This document shows, in pieces, positions 35,685 through 44,893 of a stretch of 64,000 bases of DNA. The notes under the pieces are model-generated. The model did no database searches. It was not told where the DNA came from and was given only the letters and a program-made list of their open reading frames with translations. Location of the stretch: the NCBI GenBank assembly GCA_038257155.1, contig JBBSJP010000004.1, forward strand, positions 62,001-126,000, read 5' to 3'. The stretch is from JANJTY01 sp038257155. GTDB lineage: Bacteria > Pseudomonadota > Gammaproteobacteria > Xanthomonadales > Xanthomonadaceae. The position numbers and the translations under genes were made by a program. Each line of letters begins with the position of its first letter. The first letter of the stretch is position 1.

Positions 35685-36014
35685 ATGCGCTTACAACTTC
35701 GAGTCGCCACGCTCGCTGCCATCGGCCTGATGGCCTCGTCGGTTCATGCCAACGGCCAGGGATTTGGTCAATGCAAGTCGGGTTTCGCCGACGACACGCG
35801 GGTCAATACCGAGTCGCGTGGCGAACTGACGATCGGCGAAGTTCGGGTCAACGATCGCGTCTGGTCGTTCAACGAGGCCGTTGGCAAGCCGGGCTGGAGC
35901 CGGGTGCTGCACCGGGTTGAAGCGGGCGGGCACTACAAGCTGCTGGCAGACTTCACCGAGCCTGGTTCCACCACCGTCACCAAGGCCTGCTGGCGGATCT
36001 CTCGCAGCAGTTGA
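35685..36014 (+). CDS. small secreted protein, unknown function
   Basis: A 109-residue protein with signal peptide (MRLQLRVATLAAIGLMASSVHANG). The mature part has two Cys (GQCKSGF, KACWRIS), enough for one disulfide, and a compact beta-type pattern (RGELTIGEVRVNDRVWSFNEAVGKPGWSRVLHRVEAGGHYKLL). GGGG lies 8 nt before the chosen ATG; another ATG 6 nt upstream is too close to it. No family recognised. Confidence 0.6.
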   Translation: MRLQLRVATLAAIGLMASSVHANGQGFGQCKSGFADDTRVNTESRGELTIGEVRVNDRVWSFNEAVGKPGWSRVLHRVEAGGHYKLLADFTEPGSTTVTKACWRISRSS

Positions 36015-36093
36015 TCGCGCGGCTGCGCATAGCCTCGTGAAGCGCGCGCTACACGTTGGGGCAGTTGCAACGCAGTCGGTTTAGACTGTCTGC

Positions 36094-37707
36094 ATGGCAC
36101 TCCGCCCACTTGCGCTGCTACTTTCCGGCACCCTTGCTTCACCGGTGCTGGGCGGCCTTCCCGGCCCCTTGATCTTTGCCGACGACTTTGAATCTGCAGA
36201 TGTCGGCAGTCCGTCCTGCAGTGTGGCGCTGCCCGGCAACAGCGCGGTTGCCGAACCGCAATTGATTGCCACTCTGCACGATTCCTTTCACGAATCCTGG
36301 CTCGCATCGCCGGCCGTGGCCGACCTGGATGGCGATGAGCTGCCTGAAATCCTGGCAGCGCGTCACGGCCTTGTGCTCGGCTGGCATGGCGATGGCGAGG
36401 TCGTTTTTCGTGCCAGCGTGACCGGGCGGATCTGGTCATCGCCAATTGTTGCGGATCTGATTGTTTCTGAGCCCGGACTCGAGGTCGCGGTTGCAGCGCG
36501 CGGCCAGATCCATGTCTGGAATGCGGCCGGCGACGCCATGCCCGGCTTTCCACACACCTGGCGAGACGAGATGCGATCGCTGGCAGCGGGCGATATCGAC
36601 GGCGATGGTGATCTGGAACTGGTTGCAGCAACCACCCAGCGCCTGGAAGCCAACGGCCAGCGTGACCTGCTGTATGCCGTGCATCACGACGGCGCGCCGG
36701 TCGCCGGGTTTCCGCCCAATACCAGCGGCGCAGCAGGCTGCAGCACGACCTGCTTCGTCACCGGTGGCTACGACCAGAACGTCGCGCTGGGCAATGTCGA
36801 TGCCGATGCCGCGCTGGAGGTGTTCGCCGGGCATGACAACGCCTATCTGAGCCTGCATGACGGCGATGGCCGTGCCTTCGATGCCGCCGTGATCTTCAAT
36901 GGTCGCGACAAGATTTCCGGCGTGCGTTCGATGCTCGATTACGCCTTGGCGCAACAGGGCTATGCCGATGATGAAGAGGTCGACAACCAGGCCCACTTCA
37001 CCAATTCCGCACCGACCTTTGCCGATGTCGATGGCGACGGCACACGCGAACTGGTGATTCTTGGCTCGGTGCAGAATGCCGCGCAGAGCGATCGCGAGCG
37101 CGGCGTGGCGCTGTGGGTTATGCGCCCGGACGGTACGCGTCCGGTGGCCTGGCTGTTGCCTTACCACGCTCCCGGCTATCTTTCCGGGTTGTGGGACTTC
37201 GACGGCACCAACATTGTTGGCGCGACCAACCAGGTGTCGGTCGCTGAGCTCGATCCGCTCAGGTCAGGGCCGGAATTCGTCTTCGCTGCCTTCGACGGCC
37301 GCATCCACGCGGTCGATTCCGCGCGCTTGCCGTTGTGGCAGCACACTTACACCACTGATGCGCGCGTGCTGACCAGTGGCGTGGCGATCGGCGATCTTTC
37401 CGGCGATGGCCGGCCGGAGGTCGTGTTTGCCAGCTATTCGCCCGACGCCGGCAAGAGCAACCTGTTCGTGCTCGATGCGCTCGGCAACCGACTGCACACG
37501 ACTCCGCTGCCGGATCGCGGCGTAATGTCGGTGCCGACCCTGGCGGATGCCGACGGCGACGGCACGCTCGACATTATTCTGAATATGAAGGATGGCATCA
37601 CGGCGGTGCGCCAGGTGCTGGTCTACGAAGTGCCGGGTGCGCAGCTCAATTGCTTGCCCTGGCCGACCGGGCGCGCCAACCTGCTGCGCAGCGGCAGCCC
37701 GCAGTAA
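36094..37707 (+). CDS. secreted FG-GAP/VCBS-type propeller protein with N-terminal FADDFE motif
   Basis: A 537-residue exported protein. A short signal peptide (LALLLSGTLASPVLGG) is followed directly by LIFADDFESADVGS, the same motif that ends other proteins of this window. The body repeats calcium-binding DxDGDxxxE loops of FG-GAP/integrin-type propeller blades: VADLDGDELPEILAA, GDIDGDGDLELVAA, GNVDADAALEVFAG, ADVDGDGTRELVIL, GDLSGDGRPEVVFA and ADADGDGTLDIILN. The fold suggests a calcium-dependent ligand-binding surface protein. A CysxxxCys pair (GCSTTC) lies in the middle. Confidence 0.87.
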   Translation: MALRPLALLLSGTLASPVLGGLPGPLIFADDFESADVGSPSCSVALPGNSAVAEPQLIATLHDSFHESWLASPAVADLDGDELPEILAARHGLVLGWHGDGEVVFRASVTGRIWSSPIVADLIVSEPGLEVAVAARGQIHVWNAAGDAMPGFPHTWRDEMRSLAAGDIDGDGDLELVAATTQRLEANGQRDLLYAVHHDGAPVAGFPPNTSGAAGCSTTCFVTGGYDQNVALGNVDADAALEVFAGHDNAYLSLHDGDGRAFDAAVIFNGRDKISGVRSMLDYALAQQGYADDEEVDNQAHFTNSAPTFADVDGDGTRELVILGSVQNAAQSDRERGVALWVMRPDGTRPVAWLLPYHAPGYLSGLWDFDGTNIVGATNQVSVAELDPLRSGPEFVFAAFDGRIHAVDSARLPLWQHTYTTDARVLTSGVAIGDLSGDGRPEVVFASYSPDAGKSNLFVLDALGNRLHTTPLPDRGVMSVPTLADADGDGTLDIILNMKDGITAVRQVLVYEVPGAQLNCLPWPTGRANLLRSGSPQ

Positions 37708-37819
37708 GTGCGGGCTCACGCACGGCTGGTGATTCGCATTTCTTCCCGTCCCGTGCGCCAGCGGCGGCAGGGCGGAGCAAAAGCAGGTAGTCCAGCGAAA
37801 CTATCGTTGCCCGAGCCGC

Positions 37820-40411
37820 TCAATCGACGGCGTCTCCCAACCACAATTCCGGGTGACCGGGATCTTGCTCGTGGTAAACGATGTCGCCGGCCGGTGTCAC
37901 GCCCCAGTTGAAGCTGAGGCCGTCGTAATTGTCCAGTTTCACGACCTGCTGTTCGCTTCCCGTCACCAGGTCGCGGCGCCAGATTGACAGGTCGTCATCG
38001 CGGAAAAAGTGCAGCGATTTTCCATCGCTTGCCGGGTGCGCTTCTTCCCCGGCGGTGACCGGTTCACAGGCGCCGTGCAGTGCGCAACGGTAGATCTGCT
38101 CGGGATGCGCGGTGTTACCCCAAATGGTCTGGCCGTCTGCGCTCCAGCGGCAGGCAAACAAGGGCATGGGCAGGGACCACTCCTCGCCGCTGGCAAGAGT
38201 GCGGATCCGCGAAGCGAGTGGGCGGTTTCCGTCGCGCAAGGTGTAAACCAGATGCGCTTCGTCCGGCGCAAGGGCGGCGGCGTTCTGCTCGGGCCAGCTG
38301 AATCCGTCCGCTATCAGGACGTCCTTCCCGCCTGCAATCGCCTGCTTGCGCAGGGACACGGTGGGCGCCTCCTGATAGAAGTAGACGGATTGTCCGTCTG
38401 GCGCCCAGCGCGGTTGGCTGTTGATCTCTCCCAGGCCATGGGTCAATTGCTGCTCTCTGCCGGTGGCCAGTTCCACCAGCAACAACTGGAAGGCATGCGG
38501 GACGCGGCCGAAGTAGACAGCGTATTGCCCATCCGGCGAAATTTCCGGGCGCAGGATCATTTCGCGGCGCTCGAAAACCGATCGTCGTTCGCCGCTTGCG
38601 GCGTCAAGCATCTCAAGCCGGGCCACCCTGCGGGTGGTGGTATAGACCAGCCGACGGTTGTCGCGCGACAGGTCGAGCGACAGGTCGCTGCCGGCGCCTC
38701 GAGTCACGGCGCGTGGCTCGCCGCCTGCTGCCGGAATGCGCCACAGATTGGTGCTGCCGCCGTGGTCTGAACTGAACAGGATCCAGTTGCCATCGCCCGA
38801 CCACACCGGTGCCGTGCCGTTCGAGGTGAACTGCAAATCGGTCAGCGCTCGCGGCGCGGCGCTGGCGTCGCTCGGTGCAATCCACAGTTCACCCAGAGGA
38901 CGTCGGTCATGCGGCCAGAACGTGACGATCTGCTCGCCATCAGGAGAGAACACCGGACGCGCCAGAGCGCCGAAGAAGCTTTGAGTGAATCCAGGCAAGG
39001 GCCGCGGCTTGCCACCGTCGAGTTCGACGATCCAGGGCTGCCGATCGGCGACGAACAGCAGTTGCCGACCATCTGGAGAAAGGTTTGGAGCAAATCCAGT
39101 CGTGGCCAACTGGCGGGCATCACCCCCCAGGGTGGGAACATCCCAGATGCCCAATCCGCGGCGCGCAAAGACGATGCGATCGCCACGCGCAGTCCACTGC
39201 GGCGTGCTCGCGTCCGCCGAGCCGTGAGTGATCTGCAGCGGGTCGCCGCCATTCACGTTGGTTACCCAGATCTGTCCCACCCCGGCCTCATCCCGGGCTA
39301 CGAAGGCAACGGTGGACGCGTCGGGCGAGAGACTTGGAGCACTCTGTGATGACGTGCCGCGTGACAGCAGGCGAAAGTGGAAGTCGGGAAATCCATCGCC
39401 GGCAACCGCATTGATCGGGGCCGGGTCATGCGCCTGCTGCGTGGCGAGCCACCACGCCAGCGGCGCCAGTACCGCGAGCGCCAGCAAGGCAAACACCAGC
39501 GCTCGCCGCGAACGGTCCGACGCCGGACGTGCACGGCTGGCAGCGAGCGCATGCAGATCCTGCAGCAACTGTTCCGCGCTCGAATAGCGATCGTCAGGAC
39601 GTTTGGCCAGCAGGCGGGCCAGCAGCGGGTTCCAGGCGGGATCGAGTCCAGGCCGTTGCTGTGAGGGGGGCGTGGCTTGCTGATGCAGGATTGCCGAAGC
39701 CAGCTCGATCGGTGTGCTGCCGCTGAAAGGCCGTACTCCGGTGAGCATCTCGTAGAGCAAGGCACCGAGTGAAAACAGGTCGCTGCGGGCGTCGATCGGA
39801 CGCCCGCTCGCCTGCTCCGGCGACATGTAGGCGGGAGTTCCAACAATCAATCCGCCCGCAGTCAGGGTGCTGTCGGATATGCCCTGCGTTGCCCCGTCAC
39901 CCGCCACGCGCTTGGCGATGCCGAAGTCGAGGATCTTCAGTCGTCGATCCTCGTTAAGCATCACGTTGTCTGGCTTGAGGTCGCGATGGATGATGCCGCG
40001 CCGGTGTGCGGCCGCGAGTGCCTCGGCCAGTTCGATCGCCCAGCTCAGGCTCTGGTCGGCAGGAACGGGTCCCTGCCGAAGCCGCGTCGCCAGGCTCTCG
40101 CCCTCGACCAGTTCCATGGCAATGAAATCGGTGCCTTCGGCCGTGCCGACTTCGAAGATCGTGACGATGCCGGGATGATTCAGGGCGGATGCCGCACGCG
40201 CTTCGGCGAGCAGTTGCTGCTGATCGGCGCCGTGTTGCGCGTGCAGGGTCTTCAGGGCGACCGTTCGTTGCAGGGTCAGGTCGCGGGCGCGGTACACGCA
40301 TCCCATGCCGCCAGAGCCCAGTGTCGCGATGATCTCGAAGTGCGCGAGCCTGCGCCCGGTCTCCGGGGCTGGCGTCACCACGGTGTCGGTACTCGCCTGC
40401 TCGCCAGCCAT
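37820..40411 (-). CDS. Ser/Thr protein kinase with C-terminal PD40 propeller
   Basis: An 863-residue eukaryotic-like kinase. The kinase domain (about residues 22-290) shows the G-loop LGSGGMGCVYRARD, catalytic Lys in TVALKTL, HRDLKPDNVML, DFGIAK and YMSPEQASG. A membrane helix (ALVFALLALAVLAPLAWWL, about 303-322) divides it from an outer TolB/PD40-type propeller with SPDGRQLLFVADR, FSPDGEQIVTFW and SPDGQYAVYFGR. It likely phosphorylates cytoplasmic targets in response to something bound outside. The ATG of MAGEQAST is preferred to an upstream GTG. No phosphatase gene is adjacent. Confidence 0.92.
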   Translation of the reverse strand: MAGEQASTDTVVTPAPETGRRLAHFEIIATLGSGGMGCVYRARDLTLQRTVALKTLHAQHGADQQQLLAEARAASALNHPGIVTIFEVGTAEGTDFIAMELVEGESLATRLRQGPVPADQSLSWAIELAEALAAAHRRGIIHRDLKPDNVMLNEDRRLKILDFGIAKRVAGDGATQGISDSTLTAGGLIVGTPAYMSPEQASGRPIDARSDLFSLGALLYEMLTGVRPFSGSTPIELASAILHQQATPPSQQRPGLDPAWNPLLARLLAKRPDDRYSSAEQLLQDLHALAASRARPASDRSRRALVFALLALAVLAPLAWWLATQQAHDPAPINAVAGDGFPDFHFRLLSRGTSSQSAPSLSPDASTVAFVARDEAGVGQIWVTNVNGGDPLQITHGSADASTPQWTARGDRIVFARRGLGIWDVPTLGGDARQLATTGFAPNLSPDGRQLLFVADRQPWIVELDGGKPRPLPGFTQSFFGALARPVFSPDGEQIVTFWPHDRRPLGELWIAPSDASAAPRALTDLQFTSNGTAPVWSGDGNWILFSSDHGGSTNLWRIPAAGGEPRAVTRGAGSDLSLDLSRDNRRLVYTTTRRVARLEMLDAASGERRSVFERREMILRPEISPDGQYAVYFGRVPHAFQLLLVELATGREQQLTHGLGEINSQPRWAPDGQSVYFYQEAPTVSLRKQAIAGGKDVLIADGFSWPEQNAAALAPDEAHLVYTLRDGNRPLASRIRTLASGEEWSLPMPLFACRWSADGQTIWGNTAHPEQIYRCALHGACEPVTAGEEAHPASDGKSLHFFRDDDLSIWRRDLVTGSEQQVVKLDNYDGLSFNWGVTPAGDIVYHEQDPGHPELWLGDAVD

Positions 40412-40701
40412 GTGCGTGGAGGATTCCGAATCCTGATTGCCGCCGTAAGGATAAGCGATTGGTGCGACACGCGACGCAACTGGCGCCGGCCCCACCGCAG
40501 TCGAATCCGGCCAGATCGATGCGAGATGGATCTCCGCGAGATGCCGGGCGATTGGAAAGCTGAACCTTCATGACTGGCGCGGTCAGGCTCTGGTGAATCG
40601 GGAGGGCGCAGCTCCCGAGGCGCGGCTCTTCAGTCAGACGCCATGGAAGCCGCGCAGGAGCGCGTCCCTCAACGTTTTTGAGGTGGTCAGGTCCAACCCA
40701 C

Positions 40702-42132
40702 TCAGTCGCGGATCACCAGCAGGCGAATCTCGGTCATGTCCTCGATCGCGTAACGCAGGCCTTCGCGACCGAGGCCGGAATCCTTCACCCCGCCATAGGG
40801 CATGTTGTCGACCCGCCAGCTGGGCACATCGTTGATCACCACGCCGCCCACTTCCAGCATGTCCCAGGCGCGCATCGCCTTGCGAATGTCGGTACTGAAT
40901 ATGCCGCACTGCAGTCCGAACTTGCTGTCGTTGACCTGGCGCAGTGCGGCGTCGAAATCGCGGTAGCGATACAGCGCCGCGGCCGGGCCGAATGCCTCTT
41001 CGCAGTTGATTTCCGAACCGGCAGGAACGTTCTCCAGCAGGGCAGCTTCCAGCATCGCACCCTTGCGTGCGCCGCCGCAGAGCAGGGTGGCGCCGCCATC
41101 CACCGCAGCGGATACCCAGGCTTCGAGTCGCTTGGCTTCGCTCTCGGAGATCATCGGGCCGATGAAGGTGTCCTCGTCGCGCGGGTTGCCCATCTTGAGT
41201 GCCTTCACCGCGCTGACCATCTTGTCGCGCAGCGCGTCGTAGAGGTCCTCGTGCACGATGATGCGCTGCACGCTGATGCAGCTCTGGCCGGACTGGTAGT
41301 AGGCGCCGAACACCAGTCGCTCGACCACGTGGTCGAGGCGGTCGGCCTGGTCGGCATCGACGATGCAGGCGGCATTGCCGCCCAGTTCCAGGACCACCTT
41401 CTTGCGGCCGGCCCTGGCCTTGAGTTCCCAGCCAACGCCAGGCGAGCCGGTGAAGCTGAGCAGCTTCAGGCGATCGTCGACAGTGAACAGGTCAGCACCA
41501 TCACGCGCGCAGGGCAGGATCGAGAACGCGCCATTGGGCAGGTCGGTTTCCGCCAGGATCTCGCCGATGATCAAGGCGCCGATCGGGGTGCGCGAAGCCG
41601 GCTTCATCACCCAGGTGCAGCCGGCCGCGATGGCCGGCGCGATCTTGTGCGCCGCCAGGTTGAGCGGAAAGTTGAAGGGCGAGATCAGCGAACACGGTCC
41701 GATCGGCACGCGCTTCCACATGCCGCGGTAACCCTGCGCGCGCGGGGCGATCTCCAGGTTCAGCACCTCGCCGCCGATGCGCACCGCCTCTTCCGCGCCG
41801 ACGCGGAAGGTGTCGATCAGGCGGGTGACTTCGCCGCGTGCGTCCTTGATCGGCTTGCCAGCTTCGATGCACAGCGCCAAGGCCAGTTCGTCAAAACGCT
41901 CGCGAAAGCGCGCCACGCAGTGGTTGAGTACGTCCTGGCGCTTGTAGGGCGGGAAGGCCTGCATCGCCTCTTGCGCTGCCACCGCGGCGGTGATGCCGGC
42001 GTCGATGGCCTTGGCGTCCGCCAGGGCAACGCGCGTGGCGACTTCGCCACTGTACTTGTCAGTGACTTCGAGGTCCGCGTTGGCAAACACGGCTTCGCTG
42101 GCGAGGTAATAGGGGTAGCTTTGCTTGAGCAT
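40702..42132 (-). CDS. aldehyde dehydrogenase family protein
   Basis: A 476-residue NAD(P)-dependent aldehyde dehydrogenase that oxidises an aldehyde to the acid. Catalytic Cys is in SGQSCISVQ and the general base Glu in VVLELGGNA; ISPFNFPLNLAAHKIAPA and LLSFTGSPGVGWELK are the cofactor-binding blocks, and EAFGPAAALYRY the conserved C-terminal motif. Best matched by eye to lactaldehyde/GapN-like members; substrate not determined. Cytoplasmic. It lies 88 bp downstream of the acetolactate-synthase-like gene on the same strand, with an REP-like inverted pair between, so the two are probably co-transcribed. Confidence 0.92.
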   Translation of the reverse strand: MLKQSYPYYLASEAVFANADLEVTDKYSGEVATRVALADAKAIDAGITAAVAAQEAMQAFPPYKRQDVLNHCVARFRERFDELALALCIEAGKPIKDARGEVTRLIDTFRVGAEEAVRIGGEVLNLEIAPRAQGYRGMWKRVPIGPCSLISPFNFPLNLAAHKIAPAIAAGCTWVMKPASRTPIGALIIGEILAETDLPNGAFSILPCARDGADLFTVDDRLKLLSFTGSPGVGWELKARAGRKKVVLELGGNAACIVDADQADRLDHVVERLVFGAYYQSGQSCISVQRIIVHEDLYDALRDKMVSAVKALKMGNPRDEDTFIGPMISESEAKRLEAWVSAAVDGGATLLCGGARKGAMLEAALLENVPAGSEINCEEAFGPAAALYRYRDFDAALRQVNDSKFGLQCGIFSTDIRKAMRAWDMLEVGGVVINDVPSWRVDNMPYGGVKDSGLGREGLRYAIEDMTEIRLLVIRD

Positions 42133-42143
42133 GTGGGCAACTC

Positions 42144-42224
42144 GTAGGGTGGGCCTTGGCCCACCATGGCAATGAGGGAAGAGTGGGTGTGTGAAAGCAC
42201 CCGGTGGGCCGAGGCCCACCCTAC
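42144..42224. repeat. REP-like inverted pair
   Basis: GTAGGGTGGGCCTTGGCC (start 42144, 22 bp in all) and its inverted partner ending 42224 differ at one base; each arm is itself a GGTGGGCC/GGCCCACC palindrome. This GTAGGGTGGGCC-type sequence is a common interspersed repeat of proteobacterial chromosomes. It spans the end of the ALS-like gene (stop at 42221) and may act as a terminator or mRNA stabiliser. Confidence 0.8.
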
Positions 42225-43861
42225 AGCTTTGCGCTCAACTCCTTGATCTCGCGATTCAAGATCCGGTCATTGTCGGAGTAGTCAATCGGCACTTCGATCA
42301 GGTCGAAGCCCGGTTCGGACAGGGTCTTTTTCAGCAATGGAATGAACTCGGCGGCCGAGGCGGGGCGGTGTCCGCGCGCGCCGTAGCTTTCAGCGTATTT
42401 GACGAAATCCGGGTTGCCCATGTCCATGCCGAAGTTGGGGAAGTCCATGTTGGCCTGCTTCCACTTGATCATGCCGTAGGCGTTGTCGCGCACTACGATC
42501 ATGGTCAGGTTGAGCTCTAGCCGCACCGCAGTTTCTATCTCCTGCGAGTTCATCATGAAGCCACCGTCGCCAGCCAGCGCCACCACCTTGCGATCCGGAA
42601 ACACCATCTTGGCCGCCATGCCCGAGGGCAGGCCCGCACCCATGGTGGCCAAGGCGTTGTCGAGCAGCAAGGTATTGGGTGTGCGGCAGCGGTAATAGCG
42701 TGCGAACCAAAGTTTGTACATGCCGTTGTCGAGGCAGAGGATGTCCTGCGGCCCCAGCACCTTGCGGAGGTCGGCTACCAGACGCTGCGGATACATCGGA
42801 AACCGGTCGTCGTCGGCACCTTCGGCCAGATGTGCCAGCAGGCGCTCGCGCACCCGATCGAAGAATGCGAAGTCCCAGTGCGCCTGCTTTTCCATGCGCT
42901 GCTTCATGCGCCACACCGAGTTGGCGATGTCGCCCAGTACTTCAACCTGCGGAAAGTAGACAGTGTCAACCTCGGCGCTGAAATAATTGACGTGGATGAC
43001 GGTACGCAGTCCCTTTTGCATGAAGAAGGGTGGCTTCTCGATCACGTCGTGGCCAACATTGATGATGCAGTCGGAAGCGTCGATGGCACGATGCACGAAG
43101 TCGCCGGCCGAGAGCGCGGCATTGCCGAGCCAGAGTGGATGCATTTCGTCGAGCACGCCCTTGCCCATCTGCGTAGTGAAGAAGGGTATGCCGAGCTTGT
43201 CGACGAACTCGCCCAGCATCTTGGCGGTGGTCTTGCGGTTTGCGCCGGCGCCCACCATCAGCAAGGGATGCTTGGCATTGGTGATCGCTTCCACCGCGTA
43301 GGCGATTGCCTTGTCGTCGGCAACGGGTCGCCGCGCATGACTTTTCGGGATCAGCATGGAATCGCTGTTCTCGTCGGCAATATCCTCGGGCAGCTCCAGA
43401 TGCACCGCGCCAGGACGTTCTTCTTCGGCGCGACGGAAGGCCTCGCGTACCCGCGCCGGGATGATGTCGGCCGAGACGATCTGACGGGTGTACTTGGTCA
43501 GCGGTTTCATCATGTCGACGATATCGACAATCTGGAAATGGCCCTGCTTGCTGGCCTTCACCGGCTTCTGCCCGGTGATCATCATCATCGGCATCGCGCC
43601 AAGCTGGGCGTAGGCCGCTGCAGTGACAAGGTTTGTGGCCCCGGGTCCAAGCGTTGACAGGCAGACCCCGGCCTTGCCGGTCAGTCGTCCATAGGTCGCC
43701 GCCATGAAGCCGGCGCCTTGTTCATGACGGGTGAGGATCAGCTTGATGGTCGAGGTGCGCAGTGACTCCAGCAGATCTAGGTTCTCCTCGCCGGGAATGC
43801 CGAAGATGTACTCGACGTCCTCGGCTTCCAGCGCGCGCACGAACAGATCTGATGCCTTCAT
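42221..43861 (-). CDS. acetolactate synthase-like ThDP enzyme (large subunit type)
   Basis: A 546-residue thiamine-diphosphate enzyme. The catalytic Glu lies in LTRHEQGAGFMAATYGRLTGKAG; the ThDP/Mg motif is GDGGFMMNSQEIETAVRLELNLTMIVVRDNAYGMI; LSTLGPGATNLVTAAAYA and MPMMMITGQKP are typical of acetolactate synthases, which join two pyruvates or pyruvate and 2-oxobutyrate. No regulatory small subunit (ilvN-like) is nearby, which fits a catabolic or specialised enzyme, though other ThDP lyases look alike. Upstream of and probably in operon with the aldehyde dehydrogenase. Confidence 0.88.
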   Translation of the reverse strand: MKASDLFVRALEAEDVEYIFGIPGEENLDLLESLRTSTIKLILTRHEQGAGFMAATYGRLTGKAGVCLSTLGPGATNLVTAAAYAQLGAMPMMMITGQKPVKASKQGHFQIVDIVDMMKPLTKYTRQIVSADIIPARVREAFRRAEEERPGAVHLELPEDIADENSDSMLIPKSHARRPVADDKAIAYAVEAITNAKHPLLMVGAGANRKTTAKMLGEFVDKLGIPFFTTQMGKGVLDEMHPLWLGNAALSAGDFVHRAIDASDCIINVGHDVIEKPPFFMQKGLRTVIHVNYFSAEVDTVYFPQVEVLGDIANSVWRMKQRMEKQAHWDFAFFDRVRERLLAHLAEGADDDRFPMYPQRLVADLRKVLGPQDILCLDNGMYKLWFARYYRCRTPNTLLLDNALATMGAGLPSGMAAKMVFPDRKVVALAGDGGFMMNSQEIETAVRLELNLTMIVVRDNAYGMIKWKQANMDFPNFGMDMGNPDFVKYAESYGARGHRPASAAEFIPLLKKTLSEPGFDLIEVPIDYSDNDRILNREIKELSAKL

Positions 43862-44010
43862 TGCGCCGTTCCCCTTGCTGTTCGGTTCGGTATCTCCTTT
43901 CGATTCTCGGTCGGAGAGGTAAAAGGGTCAACGTGCCGGGCACGCGGGCGGTCCGCAAGCAGCTCGAGCACAGCAAAGCGGCGAGGCCAGAAGACCTCGC
44001 CGCAGCATCA

Positions 44011-44064
44011 CTTCCTCACTCACTCACTCACTTCCTCACTTGCTCACTTGCTCACTTGCTCACC
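44011..44064. repeat. CTCA/TTGCTCAC microsatellite
   Basis: A short low-complexity run: CTTCCTCACTCACTCACTCA followed by CTTCCTCA and three CTTGCTCA units, ending just before the stop of the 44068 gene. It could expand or shrink by slippage; no coding role. Confidence 0.75.
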
Positions 44065-44067
44065 AGG

Positions 44068-44532
44068 CTATTCAGCTGCTTTCTTGAACGTGATGCGCCG
44101 CAGGCTGTACTCGCCGGATATTTCGCGCATCGATGGGTAGTTCTTGGTGATCTCGCGGTTCTTCGCCTCCGTGTCTTCGCCCCAGGCTTTCATGAAGGCG
44201 TCGTAGCGATCCTTGGACGGCTCGGCCTGTGCGCGGTTCTCGAAGTACTCGACCAGGACGACGTTGAAGTCCCCCGAATTCGGCAGTTCGCTGACCAGGA
44301 TTGAATAGTCCTTCAGTTGACCAAGCGTCTTGCGCGTGTCGGCAGCTGCAGCCCAGGTCTTGCGGATGCCTTCCAGGTAGTCGTCGATCATGTTCGCATT
44401 GACCTTGACCGTGGTGACATGGGTGATCTCGTCGCTCATGTCGTAGTCGTGGTAGGGCTTGAGCTGCGACCAGGCCGATGGCGATGCCAGCAACAGTGCA
44501 GCCAGAGCCAAGGCACTAGATACGTATTTCAT
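44068..44532 (-). CDS. periplasmic protein, unknown function
   Basis: A 154-residue protein with a signal peptide ending near PSAWSQ. The mature part has a ferredoxin-like alpha/beta pattern (ITHVTTVKVNANMIDDYLEGIRKTW...YSILVSELPNSGDFNVVLVEYFEN), resembling a dimeric alpha/beta-barrel (ABM-like) fold, but this is by pattern only. GAGGGG precedes the ATG. Stands between the ALS-like gene and a divergent methyltransferase gene. Confidence 0.65.
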   Translation of the reverse strand: MKYVSSALALAALLLASPSAWSQLKPYHDYDMSDEITHVTTVKVNANMIDDYLEGIRKTWAAAADTRKTLGQLKDYSILVSELPNSGDFNVVLVEYFENRAQAEPSKDRYDAFMKAWGEDTEAKNREITKNYPSMREISGEYSLRRITFKKAAE

Positions 44533-44893
44533 GTGTGTTCCCCTCGTTGAATGCGGTGGTTGATTTGCCGGGGTCCCCGAAGTCCCCGAGTCACCATACG
44601 CCGAAAATGAGATTTGCGTCACAATGTGTCACATTTGCCCTTTGACCGGTCCTGTGTGGCGATTTCGCTTCAGGCCAGCCCCGGCAGGTGCCTTGCAGGT
44701 GCCCTTGGCGTGTCGTTTGCCCGATTGGCGAACCGTGCGGCAGGTCGTGGGAGGGATTGCGGCCATTGCCGCGACGCCGGGTCCGATGCACCATCGGCGG
44801 CATTCGGCGCGACGAGCGCTACTCATCGCCGGCGATGCGGTTCGATGGGCCCGGTGGGTAGCGCTCGCATTCTTTCTCTGCGGAATTTCCAGA
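44533..44893. other. intergenic, 361 bp, upstream of the methyltransferase gene
   Basis: A frame stays open upstream of the methyltransferase ATG to 44624, but it has no family-like sequence and no ribosome-binding site, so I leave it non-coding. It should contain the divergent promoters of the 44068 and 44894 genes. Confidence 0.4.

Noticed and set aside
44624..44893. 90-codon N-terminal extension of the methyltransferase
   Set aside because: No family-like sequence and no ribosome-binding site; the ATG at 44894 begins the conserved part.
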